Below are positions 1 to 6,898 of a stretch of DNA of 64,000 nt, one piece after another. Position 1 is the stretch's first letter, and every line of letters starts with the position of its first letter. Below the pieces are notes generated by a model. That model saw only the letters and a program-made list of their open reading frames with translations. It was not told where the DNA came from and ran no database searches. Origin of the DNA: Candidatus Microthrix parvicella Bio17-1 (GTDB lineage Bacteria > Actinomycetota > Acidimicrobiia > Acidimicrobiales > Microtrichaceae). The stretch spans positions 620,001 to 684,000 of the forward strand of contig NZ_AMPG01000002.1 in NCBI RefSeq assembly GCF_000299415.1, given 5' to 3'. Made by a program: the position numbers and the translations under genes.

Positions 1-119
1 TGCTCGCAGCTCAGCCATGCGGTGATCTTGGACGGGGTCAGCAGCCGAGCGGTCACCCGAACATCATGACCCGGCTGGGGCGGACCAACACCCTGCTGAC
101 CCCAAGGCTTGAGAGCTGC

Positions 120-530
120 TCAACCCCGGGTAGAGGCCGCGTCCAACGGGATTCCCATCACGGCGGCAACGCGGGTGAGGTCACCATCCTGGGCCAGCAA
201 GGTGGCCCCATATCGCAGAGCGATGGCGGCAATCGTGCAGTCGACCATCCCTCGTGGAGTAACTCCGGCTCGTCGACACGTCCGGTAGATACGGGCGGCG
301 GCATCGAAGTCGATGACGGCATCGAAGTTGAGCAGATCAAAGCGCCCCAAGAGCCGCCGGATGTCCTGCTCGCGTTCGTCATTTCGCGCGCGAGCAGTCA
401 GCTCCATGATCACCGGCTGAGTAACGCCGAGGGGCTCGCTGGTGGTGATGATCTCGGTCAGTCGGCGGTCGACCTCACCACCCGTGGCTCTATCAAACTC
501 GACCCATGCCGACGTGTCAGCGAGGATCAC
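120..530 (-). CDS. vapC: VapC-type PIN-domain toxin
   Basis: PIN-domain ribonuclease toxin of a VapBC pair. The N-terminus after a GTG start reads VILADTSAW, the usual PIN opening with the first acidic metal ligand. The conserved central glutamate follows (VIMELTARA), then the C-terminal acidic motifs (MVDCTIAAIA and LLAQDGDLTRVA). At 136 residues the length is typical. An in-frame ATG at 566 would put about 50 nt inside the antitoxin gene; the GTG at 530 gives a 14-nt overlap and starts directly at the PIN fold, so I prefer it. It follows vapB in one transcript. By family it should cleave RNA when unneutralised; substrate not predictable. Confidence 0.85.
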   Translation of the reverse strand: MILADTSAWVEFDRATGGEVDRRLTEIITTSEPLGVTQPVIMELTARARNDEREQDIRRLLGRFDLLNFDAVIDFDAAARIYRTCRRAGVTPRGMVDCTIAAIALRYGATLLAQDGDLTRVAAVMGIPLDAASTRG

Positions 531-738
531 GCTGCGTCGGCCGGACCGCATCGGCTGGCGGCGCATCGAGGGCCTGGGCGCCCCTCATCGCCAGCGCTTC
601 CTCACGGGACATCGGCTGACCGGCAAGATGGCGGAGCGCCAGGTCCACCGCCTCAGTCTTGGTATGCACGGAGAAGCGGTCCATGATCACCCGAACGTAG
701 GTGTCGTCAATTTCGATGTTGGTTCGAGTTCGAGCCAT
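517..738 (-). CDS. vapB: VapB-type antitoxin (ribbon-helix-helix)
   Basis: A 73-residue antitoxin whose N-terminus (MARTRTNIEIDDTYV) has the form of the VapB/VapB-like ribbon-helix-helix DNA-binding motif: a short beta strand, then helices rich in charged residues with 'TKTEAVDLALRHLA'. The C-terminal tail (QPMSREEALAMRGA) should wrap the toxin. The start ATG at 738 has a dyad-symmetric site just upstream (748-764), as expected for an autorepressed TA operon. The 3' end overlaps the PIN toxin gene by 14 nt, so the two are translated together. Confidence 0.85.
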   Translation of the reverse strand: MARTRTNIEIDDTYVRVIMDRFSVHTKTEAVDLALRHLAGQPMSREEALAMRGAQALDAPPADAVRPTQRDPR

Positions 739-747
739 ACACCTAAG

Positions 748-764
748 CTACACCTCACGTGTAG
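748..764. promoter_or_regulatory. Candidate VapB operator (dyad)
   Basis: Perfect 6-bp inverted arms CTACAC / GTGTAG separated by 5 bp lie about 10 bp upstream of the vapB start codon. TACACCT also occurs as a direct repeat (738-744 and 749-755) across the start codon. VapB-type antitoxins usually bind such dyads to repress their own operon; the role here is inferred from position. Confidence 0.45.
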
Positions 765-905
765 AGAACGTGCACGACCACGCACCGGATGAAGCCCTCC
801 TCGGATCGAGGCACTTTCAGTACGCAACGGTCCAACGCCTCATCGGCCGCGTCAACCAGTGCGGCGTACCACTCCGAGTCGACGATGGCTGGGACCCCAT
901 ACCGG
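755..905 (-). pseudogene. Decayed Phd-type antitoxin remnant
   Basis: The open frame ending at 755 contains YGVPAIVDSEWYAALVDAA, which matches the C-terminal half of Phd antitoxins and closely parallels VAVIIDPDSYDELVDAAEDA in the intact Phd gene at 5081-5347. The Phd DNA-binding N-terminus is absent, and the upstream frame is unrelated sequence overlapping the toxin-like gene at 953. It looks like a 3' fragment of an old Phd gene. Confidence 0.45.
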
Positions 906-952
906 GGTGCGCTACCCGTCGACAAAACTGCGCTTCTGTTCACGATGCCTGC

Positions 953-1210
953 ATGGGCACCTACAGGTTGGAGAGCTCCACTCTTCACCACGGCATCAGG
1001 GCGGACGACACGCTCCACGCGCTCAGCCATCCGATTAGAATTTGGCCGCTCGACGCCGAGCCACCCGAGCGCCCCGACGAGCGGGTGCTCGTCATCGGAG
1101 CGACCCAGACCGGACAGCTACTGGAAATTGTCTACGTACCGTCCGATACTGAACACCGAGTTATCCACTCTATGAAGCTGAGGCCGAGCACACAGGCCGA
1201 TTTCCTATGA
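953..1210 (+). CDS. Candidate toxin, BrnT/DUF4258/RelE-like
   Basis: An 85-residue protein from the ATG at 953. It contains HHGIRADDTLHALSHPIRIW, then VLVIGATQTGQLLEIVYV, and ends HRVIHSMKLRPSTQADFL. Small RelE-fold toxins of the BrnT/DUF4258 sort have this layout: an HG-x-(S/T)-DDDILHA opening, a central LxIGxxxxGxLLEI strand and a terminal IHAMxxRxKxL. Its stop codon overlaps the ATG of the next gene (ATGA), so the two are coupled. I recognise the pattern rather than an exact family. The upstream part of the longer open frame (701-952) has no coding look and overlaps the Phd remnant. Confidence 0.6.
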   Translation: MGTYRLESSTLHHGIRADDTLHALSHPIRIWPLDAEPPERPDERVLVIGATQTGQLLEIVYVPSDTEHRVIHSMKLRPSTQADFL

Positions 1211-1440
1211 GCACCACCACGACCGAACCGACCCGGAAGAATGCGCCGAGGCCGACGCCCGACACCCCGCTGTACCCATACGGCGATTACCTGGCCGATG
1301 CTGACGGCTACCTCTACAAGCCCACCGGCGAGCCCGACATCCTCGACGGCAGACACGCCACCATCGCAGCGATCGAAGCAGAAGCTGACGACTACGCCAC
1401 CCGCCCGCTCTCAGAGTTCACCACCTACGCTGGGAAGTAG
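1207..1440 (+). CDS. Small partner protein, candidate antitoxin (RKxAPxPT family)
   Basis: A 77-residue acidic protein starting in a 4-nt ATGA overlap with the toxin-like gene. Its core reads GDYLADADGYLYKPTGEP and then DGRHATIAAIEAEAD. The same pattern recurs at 27294-27476 (GDFLADVDGYLYEPTGQA, DGEHATIASTNAEAD), so it belongs to a family with at least two readable members in this window. Here its position and coupling suggest an antitoxin; near 27.3 kb it instead follows a coiled-coil membrane protein gene. I do not recognise a named domain. Confidence 0.6.
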   Translation: MSTTTTEPTRKNAPRPTPDTPLYPYGDYLADADGYLYKPTGEPDILDGRHATIAAIEAEADDYATRPLSEFTTYAGK

Positions 1441-1481
1441 CTCTAACCGGCGAGCCCGTCACTCTGGACGGGGTGGGAGCT

Positions 1482-1712
1482 TCAGGCCAGGCCGAGGTCA
1501 GCTTTGACTTCCTCCCAGGCGAGGAACTCGTTCTCGGCTCGGGCCAGCTCGAGTTCGCGTTGATCTACCAAGTCCTCTGCCGCCTCGTCCTGCTCCGAGC
1601 CCTCAAGGGTGACGACCTGCTCAAGGGCCTCGATGACGAACCGCTCGACACGGACTGCACGCACTGGGTCATCGATGATGGGTTGTGCGAGTTCATCGAA
1701 GTTCTTCGCCAT
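1482..1712 (-). CDS. Chimeric small antitoxin-like protein
   Basis: A 76-residue protein from the ATG at 1712 (MAKNFDELAQPI). Its first ~30 residues (to RVERFVIEAL) match the start of the broken XRE-type antitoxin at 3321-3644. Its last ~25 residues (RELELARAENEFLAWEEVKA) match the C-terminus of the Phd antitoxin at 5081-5347. It therefore looks like an in-frame joining of two antitoxin types, lacking the HTH domain of the first and the DNA-binding domain of the second. No toxin gene lies beside it. It could be an orphan or a decayed gene still open by chance. Confidence 0.5.
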   Translation of the reverse strand: MAKNFDELAQPIIDDPVRAVRVERFVIEALEQVVTLEGSEQDEAAEDLVDQRELELARAENEFLAWEEVKADLGLA

Positions 1713-1750
1713 AGAGAGTCGCCTCCTTCGTACAGCCAAAGTAGCTGGGG

Positions 1751-3004
1751 TCAGGCCCCATCTTCTTCCTGGTCACCGCTTCCGCGCCTGCGCAGCTTCC
1801 GGCCAGAGAGCTTCCCGGAGAGCTTGCCCGTTGCCGACTTGGCATGGCTGAAGGTGTCCCCGCCGAAGGTCTTCACCGTGCCGATGCCAGCAGCCCCTCG
1901 CTCAAAGGTCGTGTCCCAGGTCTCGGAGGCAGCGTGCTTCCACTGTCTGGCCTCGGCCGATTGGAGGGACGCCTCGACCTCAAGCAACCCGTGGAATTCG
2001 CCGACGCCTTCGACAACGCTGTTGCTCGCCTTGATGACGGCCGGCGACTGGATCGGGTTAAGCAACACCTTCGAGTTGGCCGTGTTGGCTGCAGCCTCCA
2101 TGCGAACAAGCAGCCGTTCGGCGCTCTCCACGAAGAGGTTCACACGATCCCCTCGGGCAGCCTGCAGACCGATGCGATGCCGGTCGAGCTCGTCCGGTGC
2201 AGCGTCCAGCACACGGTCGAGTTCGAGCACCGCAATCGCATCATGCAGTTGGAAGCAACGCGCCAAGACCGAGAGCCACTTCGGCACGTCTGCCTCCGCC
2301 TGCCTAGCCACTTTGACTATCTCGTCGACCCGGGACTTCCCCTCGATCTTGTCCGCGAGATCTGCCAACTGGCGGATAGCGTATCCCTGCGTTTCATGAA
2401 TCGACTGAGCCGAACTTTGCACCTTTGACCACGTAACTTCAGAGACACGACCGACGGCCTCCCGCACGCTCATGGCCTCCTTGACTGCCAGGTCCACCCC
2501 GTCCATCTGCGCTAAGACCTGGTTCATCTGAGCCCGCAGCACCTCGTTGAGCTTCTCGTCAATCATGACGAGGTAGTCGTGTATCTCGTCCATTTGCTGT
2601 TGCATGGCGAATTGCGACATGGTCGCAGCAGCGACCGGAAGCATTGCTGGGTTGGCCAGAGACCCGACTTTCGTAATCTGGATCCACGACTGCACATTTC
2701 CCGGTTGGCCGATCATCGCGTGACTGACACCTGGGGTCTTGCTCGCCATCAGCCCGTATTTGTTCACAGCGTCCGCCGACTCCTTGGTCAGCTTCACCCA
2801 GCGCCCCGAGTTAGCCGCCACCGACCCGACCGCGGCGCCCGCCTGCGCGGCTGTCGCTAGTTTCATGAGCAACGCTCCAGCTCGGGGCTGCTTACGCTCG
2901 GTCGGGGTCAGTCCCTCAGAGGCCAGGAACTGTTCAACAGCGGCCGCATCGCCGATGACCGCCAGTCCCTCCCCATCGCTGAGCAGTTCGATCTCGTTGT
3001 CCAT
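1751..3004 (-). CDS. Conserved hypothetical actinobacterial protein, helical
   Basis: A 417-residue protein. I chose the ATG at 3004 (MDNEIELLSDGEGLAVIGDA) because AGAGGG sits 8 nt upstream; an ATG 18 nt further upstream is possible. After a short N-terminal domain comes a low-polarity Ala-rich stretch, then a conserved block containing SGRWVKLTKESADAVNKYGL and SHAMIGQPGNVQSWIQITKV. Long amphipathic helices follow (QQQMDEIHDYLVMIDEKLNE) that look coiled-coil forming. The tail is Lys/Arg-rich (GKLSGRKLRRRGSGDQEEDG). Proteins of this shape occur in other actinobacteria without assigned function. No signal peptide is seen. It stands alone in the TA island, and a role in conflict or membrane association is only a guess. 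Confidence 0.75.
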   Translation of the reverse strand: MDNEIELLSDGEGLAVIGDAAAVEQFLASEGLTPTERKQPRAGALLMKLATAAQAGAAVGSVAANSGRWVKLTKESADAVNKYGLMASKTPGVSHAMIGQPGNVQSWIQITKVGSLANPAMLPVAAATMSQFAMQQQMDEIHDYLVMIDEKLNEVLRAQMNQVLAQMDGVDLAVKEAMSVREAVGRVSEVTWSKVQSSAQSIHETQGYAIRQLADLADKIEGKSRVDEIVKVARQAEADVPKWLSVLARCFQLHDAIAVLELDRVLDAAPDELDRHRIGLQAARGDRVNLFVESAERLLVRMEAAANTANSKVLLNPIQSPAVIKASNSVVEGVGEFHGLLEVEASLQSAEARQWKHAASETWDTTFERGAAGIGTVKTFGGDTFSHAKSATGKLSGKLSGRKLRRRGSGDQEEDGA

Positions 3005-3320
3005 GCGGCCATCCCTCTGCATTTGGGGCGTTTGCGTCCAGTTCAGGGAAGGCTACCCATGACCGCCGTGGCGGCCGACGAAGTGGGCGCTTGTCCCTCA
3101 CCATCGTCCCTTGCACGCCGGTCCTTGAGATCTTCAGCCGGCACAGGCTCCTCCGGATGAACGATTCGTCGTTGCGGCCGGGCAACCAGTCGTCGGGTGA
3201 GGACGGTGCTGCGTGGAGCTACGCATTGACGAAGTCAATTGCTGGGAGCGTCTCAGGCTCGGCAAGCCGCTCACTCAGTGTGCGCGCTACCGACCGGAGA
3301 GTAGGAACAAGGCGCGGACA

Positions 3321-3644
3321 TCAGGCTGCTGAGCCGTGTGCCAAGCGGATGGTCCTGCCGGCAATCTCGGCATGAAGTGTCAATGTGCCCCCGAGCCCCT
3401 CGATGAGCTTTCGAAGAGTGGACAACTTTGGATCGGACGAACGCTCCAGTTTGGAAATGCCCGCCTGAGTCATCCCGAGCCGTTCTGCGAGTTCCGCCTG
3501 ATCGATTCCCAGCTCCCGCCGAAGTTCCGAGAACTGATACACGATGACGTCCTGGAGTGCCTCGTCGACGAACTACTCAACGCGAGCGGCGCGAACAGGG
3601 TCATCAAGGATGGGCTGAACGAGGTTGTTGAAATTTTTGGCCAT
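3321..3644 (-). pseudogene. XRE/HigA-type antitoxin broken by an amber codon
   Basis: Read from the ATG at 3644, the frame gives MAKNFNNLVQPILDDPVRAA then RVE, a TAG at codon 24 (3573-3575), and continues FVDEALQDVIVYQFSEL into a complete helix-turn-helix (ELGIDQAELAERLGMTQAGI, then SKLERSSDPKLSTLRKLIEG). The start codon overlaps the stop of the toxin fragment upstream (TGATG), the usual coupling in HigBA-type loci. Without the stop this would be a 107-residue XRE antitoxin. A shorter product from GTG at 3542 would keep the HTH, so residual repressor activity is possible. Confidence 0.75.
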
Positions 3645-3811
3645 CAGGAATCTTCTCCTTCAGTCAGCGATGCGAGGTGTTCATCGAAAAGGTCGTCTGC
3701 TCTGGGGATCGCGAAGTCGTACCATCGGTTCCATACTCCTGATTCGTCGTCGCCGAGCAGCAGACTCGGTGCTCCATGGCGGAAAGGTCGGAGTCCATAT
3801 AAAATTCCATT
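3644..3811 (-). pseudogene. 5'-truncated Gp49/HigB-like toxin fragment
   Basis: Only the C-terminal ~55 residues are recognisable: NGILYGLRPFRHG, LLLGDDESGVWNRWYDFAIP and ADDLFDEHLASL, the ending of RelE-superfamily (phage Gp49-like) toxins that pair with XRE antitoxins. Upstream of about 3811 the frame runs into the divergent vapB gene and loses similarity, so the 5' half has been deleted or overwritten. It is immediately upstream of the broken antitoxin. Confidence 0.6.
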
Positions 3812-4057
3812 ATGGCGTTGAGCATCAAGTTCGACGAGGCAGATCAGCAGGCACGGGAACTCGCCGACCTCACGGGCGGATCGATTGCCGAGGCGGTCAC
3901 CAAAGCCATCGCTGCGCGCCTCGATCGTGAACGCCGGGTGCGTCAGCCACGCAGAAGTGCGCTCGACCTCGCACACCGGTTCCAACGGTTGGCAACGCTC
4001 GATGCTCGAACGGAAGACGAGATCCTCGGATACGACGACGACGGTCTTCCAACCTGA
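3812..4057 (+). CDS. vapB: VapB-type antitoxin (Rv0623/PSK-like)
   Basis: An 81-residue protein of the PSK transcription-factor-like VapB group. The N-terminus MALSIKFDEADQQARELADL and the following GGSIAEAVTKAIAARLDRE are the usual ribbon-helix-helix block, followed by a linker and an acidic toxin-binding tail ending EDEILGYDDDGLP. The stop codon overlaps the toxin start by one base (TGATG), so the toxin is translationally coupled. Confidence 0.85.
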   Translation: MALSIKFDEADQQARELADLTGGSIAEAVTKAIAARLDRERRVRQPRRSALDLAHRFQRLATLDARTEDEILGYDDDGLPT

Positions 4058-4451
4058 TGGTCGTGGATACGTCCGCCGTCATTGCACTGCTCCTGGGCGA
4101 AACGCACGCGGAACAGATCGATGAGCTCCTGGCTTCCGAGGTAAAACCGAAAATTCCCGCTACCACCTACGTCGAACTGATGGTGGTGGCGGAGGCTCGT
4201 GCGGGGCCGAGGGGGGCCTCCTTGTCGAGCAGATCATCAGGACCTTCGACATCGGCATCGAGGGCGTGACCCCCGACCTCGCTCGCATGGCTCTTGATGG
4301 TTGGCGCAGGTTCGGCAAGGGTCGTCACCCTGCTGCCCTGAACTTTGGGGATTGCTTTTCGTATGCACTGGCCACATCCAGCAACGAGTCCTTGCTCTAC
4401 GTCGGCAGCGACTTCGCGTTGACCGACGTGGCCTCGGCACTCGACGCCTGA
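4057..4451 (+). pseudogene. vapC: VapC PIN toxin with a frameshift in a G run
   Basis: The first frame gives MVVDTSAVIALLLGETHAEQ and continues to VVAEARAGPRG. The reading then has to move to another frame at the G6 tract near 4210-4215 to continue GGLLVEQIIRTFDIGIEGV, then DLARMALDGWRRFGKGRHPA, NFGDCFSYALA and the end at 4451. Both halves are normal PIN toxin, including the N-terminal DTSA aspartate and the FGDCFSYA acidic motif. One extra G would restore a 131-residue VapC. The toxin is inactive as written unless the shift is a read error or slippage occurs. Confidence 0.8.
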
Positions 4452-4500
4452 GCCGCCGTTGGTGCATGCCGCCTTCGTGCGGCCTTTAAACCGAGGCGGG

Positions 4501-4578
4501 TCAGTCCCACCCGTCACGCAGCTTGTTGAGGTTGTCTCCCACCTCAAACCTCACAGATCGGAAGGCGTCGGCCGGGAT
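4501..4578 (-). pseudogene. Remnant of an AbrB-type antitoxin gene
   Basis: The minus strand encodes IPADAFRSVRFEVGD joined directly to NLNKLRDGWD and a stop. These match two separate parts of the AbrB-type antitoxin at 5898-6143 (IPTEAFRSAGFVVGE and ELDKLRDEWD), so the middle third of the gene has been deleted. The rest of the 4452-4817 interval holds no gene I can support. Confidence 0.55.
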
Positions 4579-4817
4579 GCTCGGCGGAGAAGATGGCCAG
4601 GGCCGGGAGCGGCATCGGGCGATACCCTCGGCGGGTTGTGAACACCACAACCTTGGGCGCCGCATTCGAAAACGCAGCGATCGTCAGCGATGAACGAGAG
4701 GTCAGGCGCTTCTCGACGCCGCCGTCGCCCGCCTCGAAGGGGCGATCGACCGCTTAGGGCACTGACCGGCGTCGCCGTGTCGAGACGATGCGCGGGGACC
4801 AGTCGTCGGCTTCGACT

Positions 4818-5084
4818 TCAACGCGGCCGGTAGACGTCGCGACGGTGTCCAACGCGCACGACCAGCACCACCAGCCGCCTGTCGACGACTTCATAGACGA
4901 TTCGGTAGCTTCCAACCCGCACCCGGTAGACCGACGCCTCCCCGGACATCGCGACGCACCCCGGCGGTCGGGGCTCACCGGCAAGGAGCTCAATCGCCGC
5001 CTGCACCCGACGCTGCTCCTTGCGGGGAAGCCGCCCGATGGCCTTTGCGGCCCAGCGAGAAACCTGGACGTCGTACGTGCTCAC
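4818..5084 (-). CDS. relE: RelE/ParE-family toxin
   Basis: An 88-residue RelE-superfamily toxin. Recognisable blocks are VQVSRWAAKAIGRLPRKEQR, the central AGEPRPPGCVAMSGEASVYR and the core strand pair VRVGSYRIVYEVVDRRLVVL, followed by VRVGHRRDVYR at the end. The R-x-G-x-Y-R-(I/V)-x-Y motif is the family hallmark. It starts with GTG at 5084 in a 4-nt GTGA overlap with the Phd antitoxin; an in-frame codon at 5117 would lie deep inside the antitoxin. By family it cleaves mRNA on the ribosome. Confidence 0.88.
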   Translation of the reverse strand: MSTYDVQVSRWAAKAIGRLPRKEQRRVQAAIELLAGEPRPPGCVAMSGEASVYRVRVGSYRIVYEVVDRRLVVLVVRVGHRRDVYRPR

Positions 5085-5347
5085 TCCAACCCAAGGTCGG
5101 CTTTGACTTCCGCCCACGGAATGAAGTCGTTCTCGGCCCGAGCCAACTCAAGTTCGTGGCGGTCGAGCGCATCCTCGGCCGCGTCGACGAGCTCATCGTA
5201 GGAATCCGGATCGATGATGACCGCCACACGGCGGCCCCGTCTGGTGACCGACACCGGCTCACCCGACCGCGTCGATTCTTCAATGACTTCGGCCAAGCGG
5301 TTTCGTGCCTCGCTCACTGCCACTTCAAACATGTACGAATCGTACAT
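5081..5347 (-). CDS. Phd/YefM-family antitoxin
   Basis: An 88-residue Phd/YefM antitoxin: FEVAVSEARNRLAEVIEEST, SGEPVSVTRRGRRVAVIIDP and DSYDELVDAAEDALDRHELE are the standard N-terminal DNA-binding fold, and the tail ARAENDFIPWAEVKADLGLE binds the toxin. The ATG at 5347 has AGAGGG 7 nt upstream. A 23-bp perfect palindrome overlaps the start codon, so the operon is probably autorepressed. Its C-terminal tail recurs in the chimeric gene at 1482-1712. Confidence 0.9.
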   Translation of the reverse strand: MYDSYMFEVAVSEARNRLAEVIEESTRSGEPVSVTRRGRRVAVIIDPDSYDELVDAAEDALDRHELELARAENDFIPWAEVKADLGLE

Positions 5348-5350
5348 GTT
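5328..5350. promoter_or_regulatory. 23-bp palindromic operator of the Phd/RelE operon
   Basis: Arms AACATGTACGA and TCGTACATGTT are perfect 11-bp inverse complements around one central base. The palindrome covers the start codon of the Phd gene. YefM/Phd antitoxins are known to recognise palindromes with TGTAC/GTACA cores, so this is very likely the autoregulatory operator. Confidence 0.7.
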
Positions 5351-5368
5351 GACGCCCTCTGGTCAACG

Positions 5369-5445
5369 TCAGGCGAGGAAACGGCTCGGTGTGTCCGACC
5401 AGGTGATGTAGAGCCCGTCGCGTGCCCGGGTGGCCGCCACGTACT
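5369..5445 (-). pseudogene. 3'-end fragment of the UvrD-type helicase gene
   Basis: The minus strand encodes QYVAATRARDGLYITWSDTP, then SRFLA and a stop. It is nearly identical to the last residues (YVAATRARDGLYITWTGTPS) of the intact helicase at 7888-10053. Only about 25 codons remain, lying just beyond the Phd operator. Confidence 0.75.
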
Positions 5446-5490
5446 GCCACTGTGGGTCCTACCCGTCCATACCGGGCGTCCCGGCTTGGC

Positions 5491-5907
5491 CTACATCACC
5501 TGAAGTTTCGTTGAGATACCGAGATGACGGGCGGACGGCCAGCGTCGATCAGTCGTCAGGAGCTTGTCAGCGCCCTCCTCCTCCTCCGCGGTGGCGATCA
5601 CCAACGCGTCGGGCAGCTTGAGGGAAGGGTGGCGCGCTCGTAAACCAGCAGCAGCCACCGCAATCTCGTCGCCGAGTGGAACCACAGCGATCGGCAGCGT
5701 GGCGATCATGGTGCGCACCACCTCAACCGCCGCGATGCCGCTTCTCGATGGACCAACCAGGACCTCGGCGAGTACCGAGGCAGGCATGGCCAACGACTGA
5801 TTCGCGGCGATGGCATCCCCAAGCGCCTCGGTTGCAGGTCCATGGCGGGCATCCGCAGAATTGAGGTAACCGATGACGACTCCGGCGTCCAGGAGCGTCA
5901 GTCCCAT
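5491..5907 (-). CDS. vapC: VapC-type PIN-domain toxin (AbrB-linked)
   Basis: A 138-residue PIN protein: MGLTLLDAGVVIGYLNSADA carries the first metal-binding aspartate, VLAEVLVGP the second acidic site, and LKLPDALVIATAEEEEGADK with LLTTDRRW the C-terminal acidic cluster. It overlaps the upstream AbrB-type antitoxin by 10 nt and has the usual length. Family role: endoribonuclease toxin. Confidence 0.88.
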   Translation of the reverse strand: MGLTLLDAGVVIGYLNSADARHGPATEALGDAIAANQSLAMPASVLAEVLVGPSRSGIAAVEVVRTMIATLPIAVVPLGDEIAVAAAGLRARHPSLKLPDALVIATAEEEEGADKLLTTDRRWPSARHLGISTKLQVM

Positions 5908-6143
5908 TCGTCACGCAGTTTGTCGAGTTCGTCGGGCTCATAGACACCGGTCAGCGCCCCGGCAAACTGCGCCAGCACATCGTCGGCCCGTTCGAACGTC
6001 ACCCGACCGGGACCATCGGATCGAGCCGTGAGTCGCTCACCTACGACGAAGCCCGCAGAGCGAAAGGCCTCGGTAGGGATCGTCACCTGCCGCTGGGAGC
6101 TCACCCGGGTGGTTCCCTTGCGCCGCTTCTTTACTTCTGCCAT
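5898..6143 (-). CDS. AbrB/SpoVT-type antitoxin
   Basis: An 81-residue swapped-hairpin AbrB-family antitoxin: RRKGTTRVSSQRQVTIPTEA, then FRSAGFVVGERLTARSDGPG is the classical fold, and an acidic tail (VYEPDELDKLRDEWD) binds the PIN toxin. The ATG at 6143 (MAEVKK) starts at the fold boundary; an in-frame upstream codon at 6179 would add 12 unrelated residues. It forms an operon with the PIN gene downstream. Confidence 0.87.
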   Translation of the reverse strand: MAEVKKRRKGTTRVSSQRQVTIPTEAFRSAGFVVGERLTARSDGPGRVTFERADDVLAQFAGALTGVYEPDELDKLRDEWD

Positions 6144-6194
6144 GAAACTAAATGTAACCCGAGAGCGGTCATTCGGCAATGCCCTTCGAAATGC

Positions 6195-6812
6195 TCAGCC
6201 GAGGAACGGCTGGGGGTGCCCGACCAGGTGATGTAGAGCCCGGCGCGGGCGCGGGTGGCCGCCACGTACAACAAGTACTTCTCCAGCTCCAGGTCGGAGA
6301 CGTGCTGCACCGGGTCGGCATCGCGATCGGTCATCGCCCACGCCGCCGGGACGCTGTCGTCGTCGGCGTCGCTGATCGCCACCCGTTCGTACTCCAGGCC
6401 CTTCATGCGGTGCATCGTCCCCAGCCGCACGCCCGGCTGGTTGGGCAGATCTCTTTGGGGCAACGGGCAGGTGGTCAGCCCGGCCGCGTCCAGCGCCTCC
6501 TTGGCGGCTTCGACCTGTCTGTTGGTGCGGACCGCAACCCGATCACCATCGGGTCGACCCCCTCGTCGATCCAGCCGCGCACCCGATCGACCTGCTTATC
6601 GAGCTTCTGCTTGCGGCTGGTGAACCCGGCCAGCACCCGCTCGTGACCCGACCGCTGGCTGTGATAGCCGGCGAAGGTGTGCTCATCCTTGCCGCCGTCG
6701 AGGTCGTCGGCCGTGACTCCATCGTGGGTGCCCAGCATCGCCAGGCTCCGCGCCATGATCTCGTGGGTGGTTCCGTGCAGACCCCGCGCCTCGTCGACCA
6801 CCACGTTCGGGG
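6195..6812 (-). pseudogene. Decayed copy of the UvrD-type helicase 3' region
   Basis: Two minus-strand frames together reproduce the C-terminal third of the helicase at 7888-10053. Upstream comes VVVDEARGLHG joined to TTHEIMARSLAMLGTH (about 60 residues deleted between them), then FAGYHSQRSGHERVLAGFTS and RVRGWIDEGVDPMVIG. After a frameshift it continues LPQRDLPNQPGVRLGTMHRM, KGLEYERVAISDADD and YVAATRARAGLYITWSGTPS. A missing base near the end displaces the stop. It is 5'-truncated and cannot make a helicase. Confidence 0.85.
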
Positions 6813-6898
6813 CACATTAACGTCGGCCTTTTCCCTGTCCATGCCAGCGGGCATTACCATCAGCATTTTGTCACGCCGCATTGGGGGTTTGAACAAAC

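Noticed and set aside
1-119. Possible gene end at the left edge
   Set aside because: No frame shows recognisable sequence or a consistent start and stop.
755-1030. Full 91-residue antitoxin gene on the minus strand
   Set aside because: Only the C-terminal half resembles Phd; the first 43 codons overlap the toxin-like gene at 953 and have no antitoxin features, so only the remnant is listed.
3023-3320. Possible short gene end (LSERLAEPETLPAIDFVNA) on the minus strand
   Set aside because: Only about 20 codons before in-frame stops and no relative recognised; I see nothing else in this interval.
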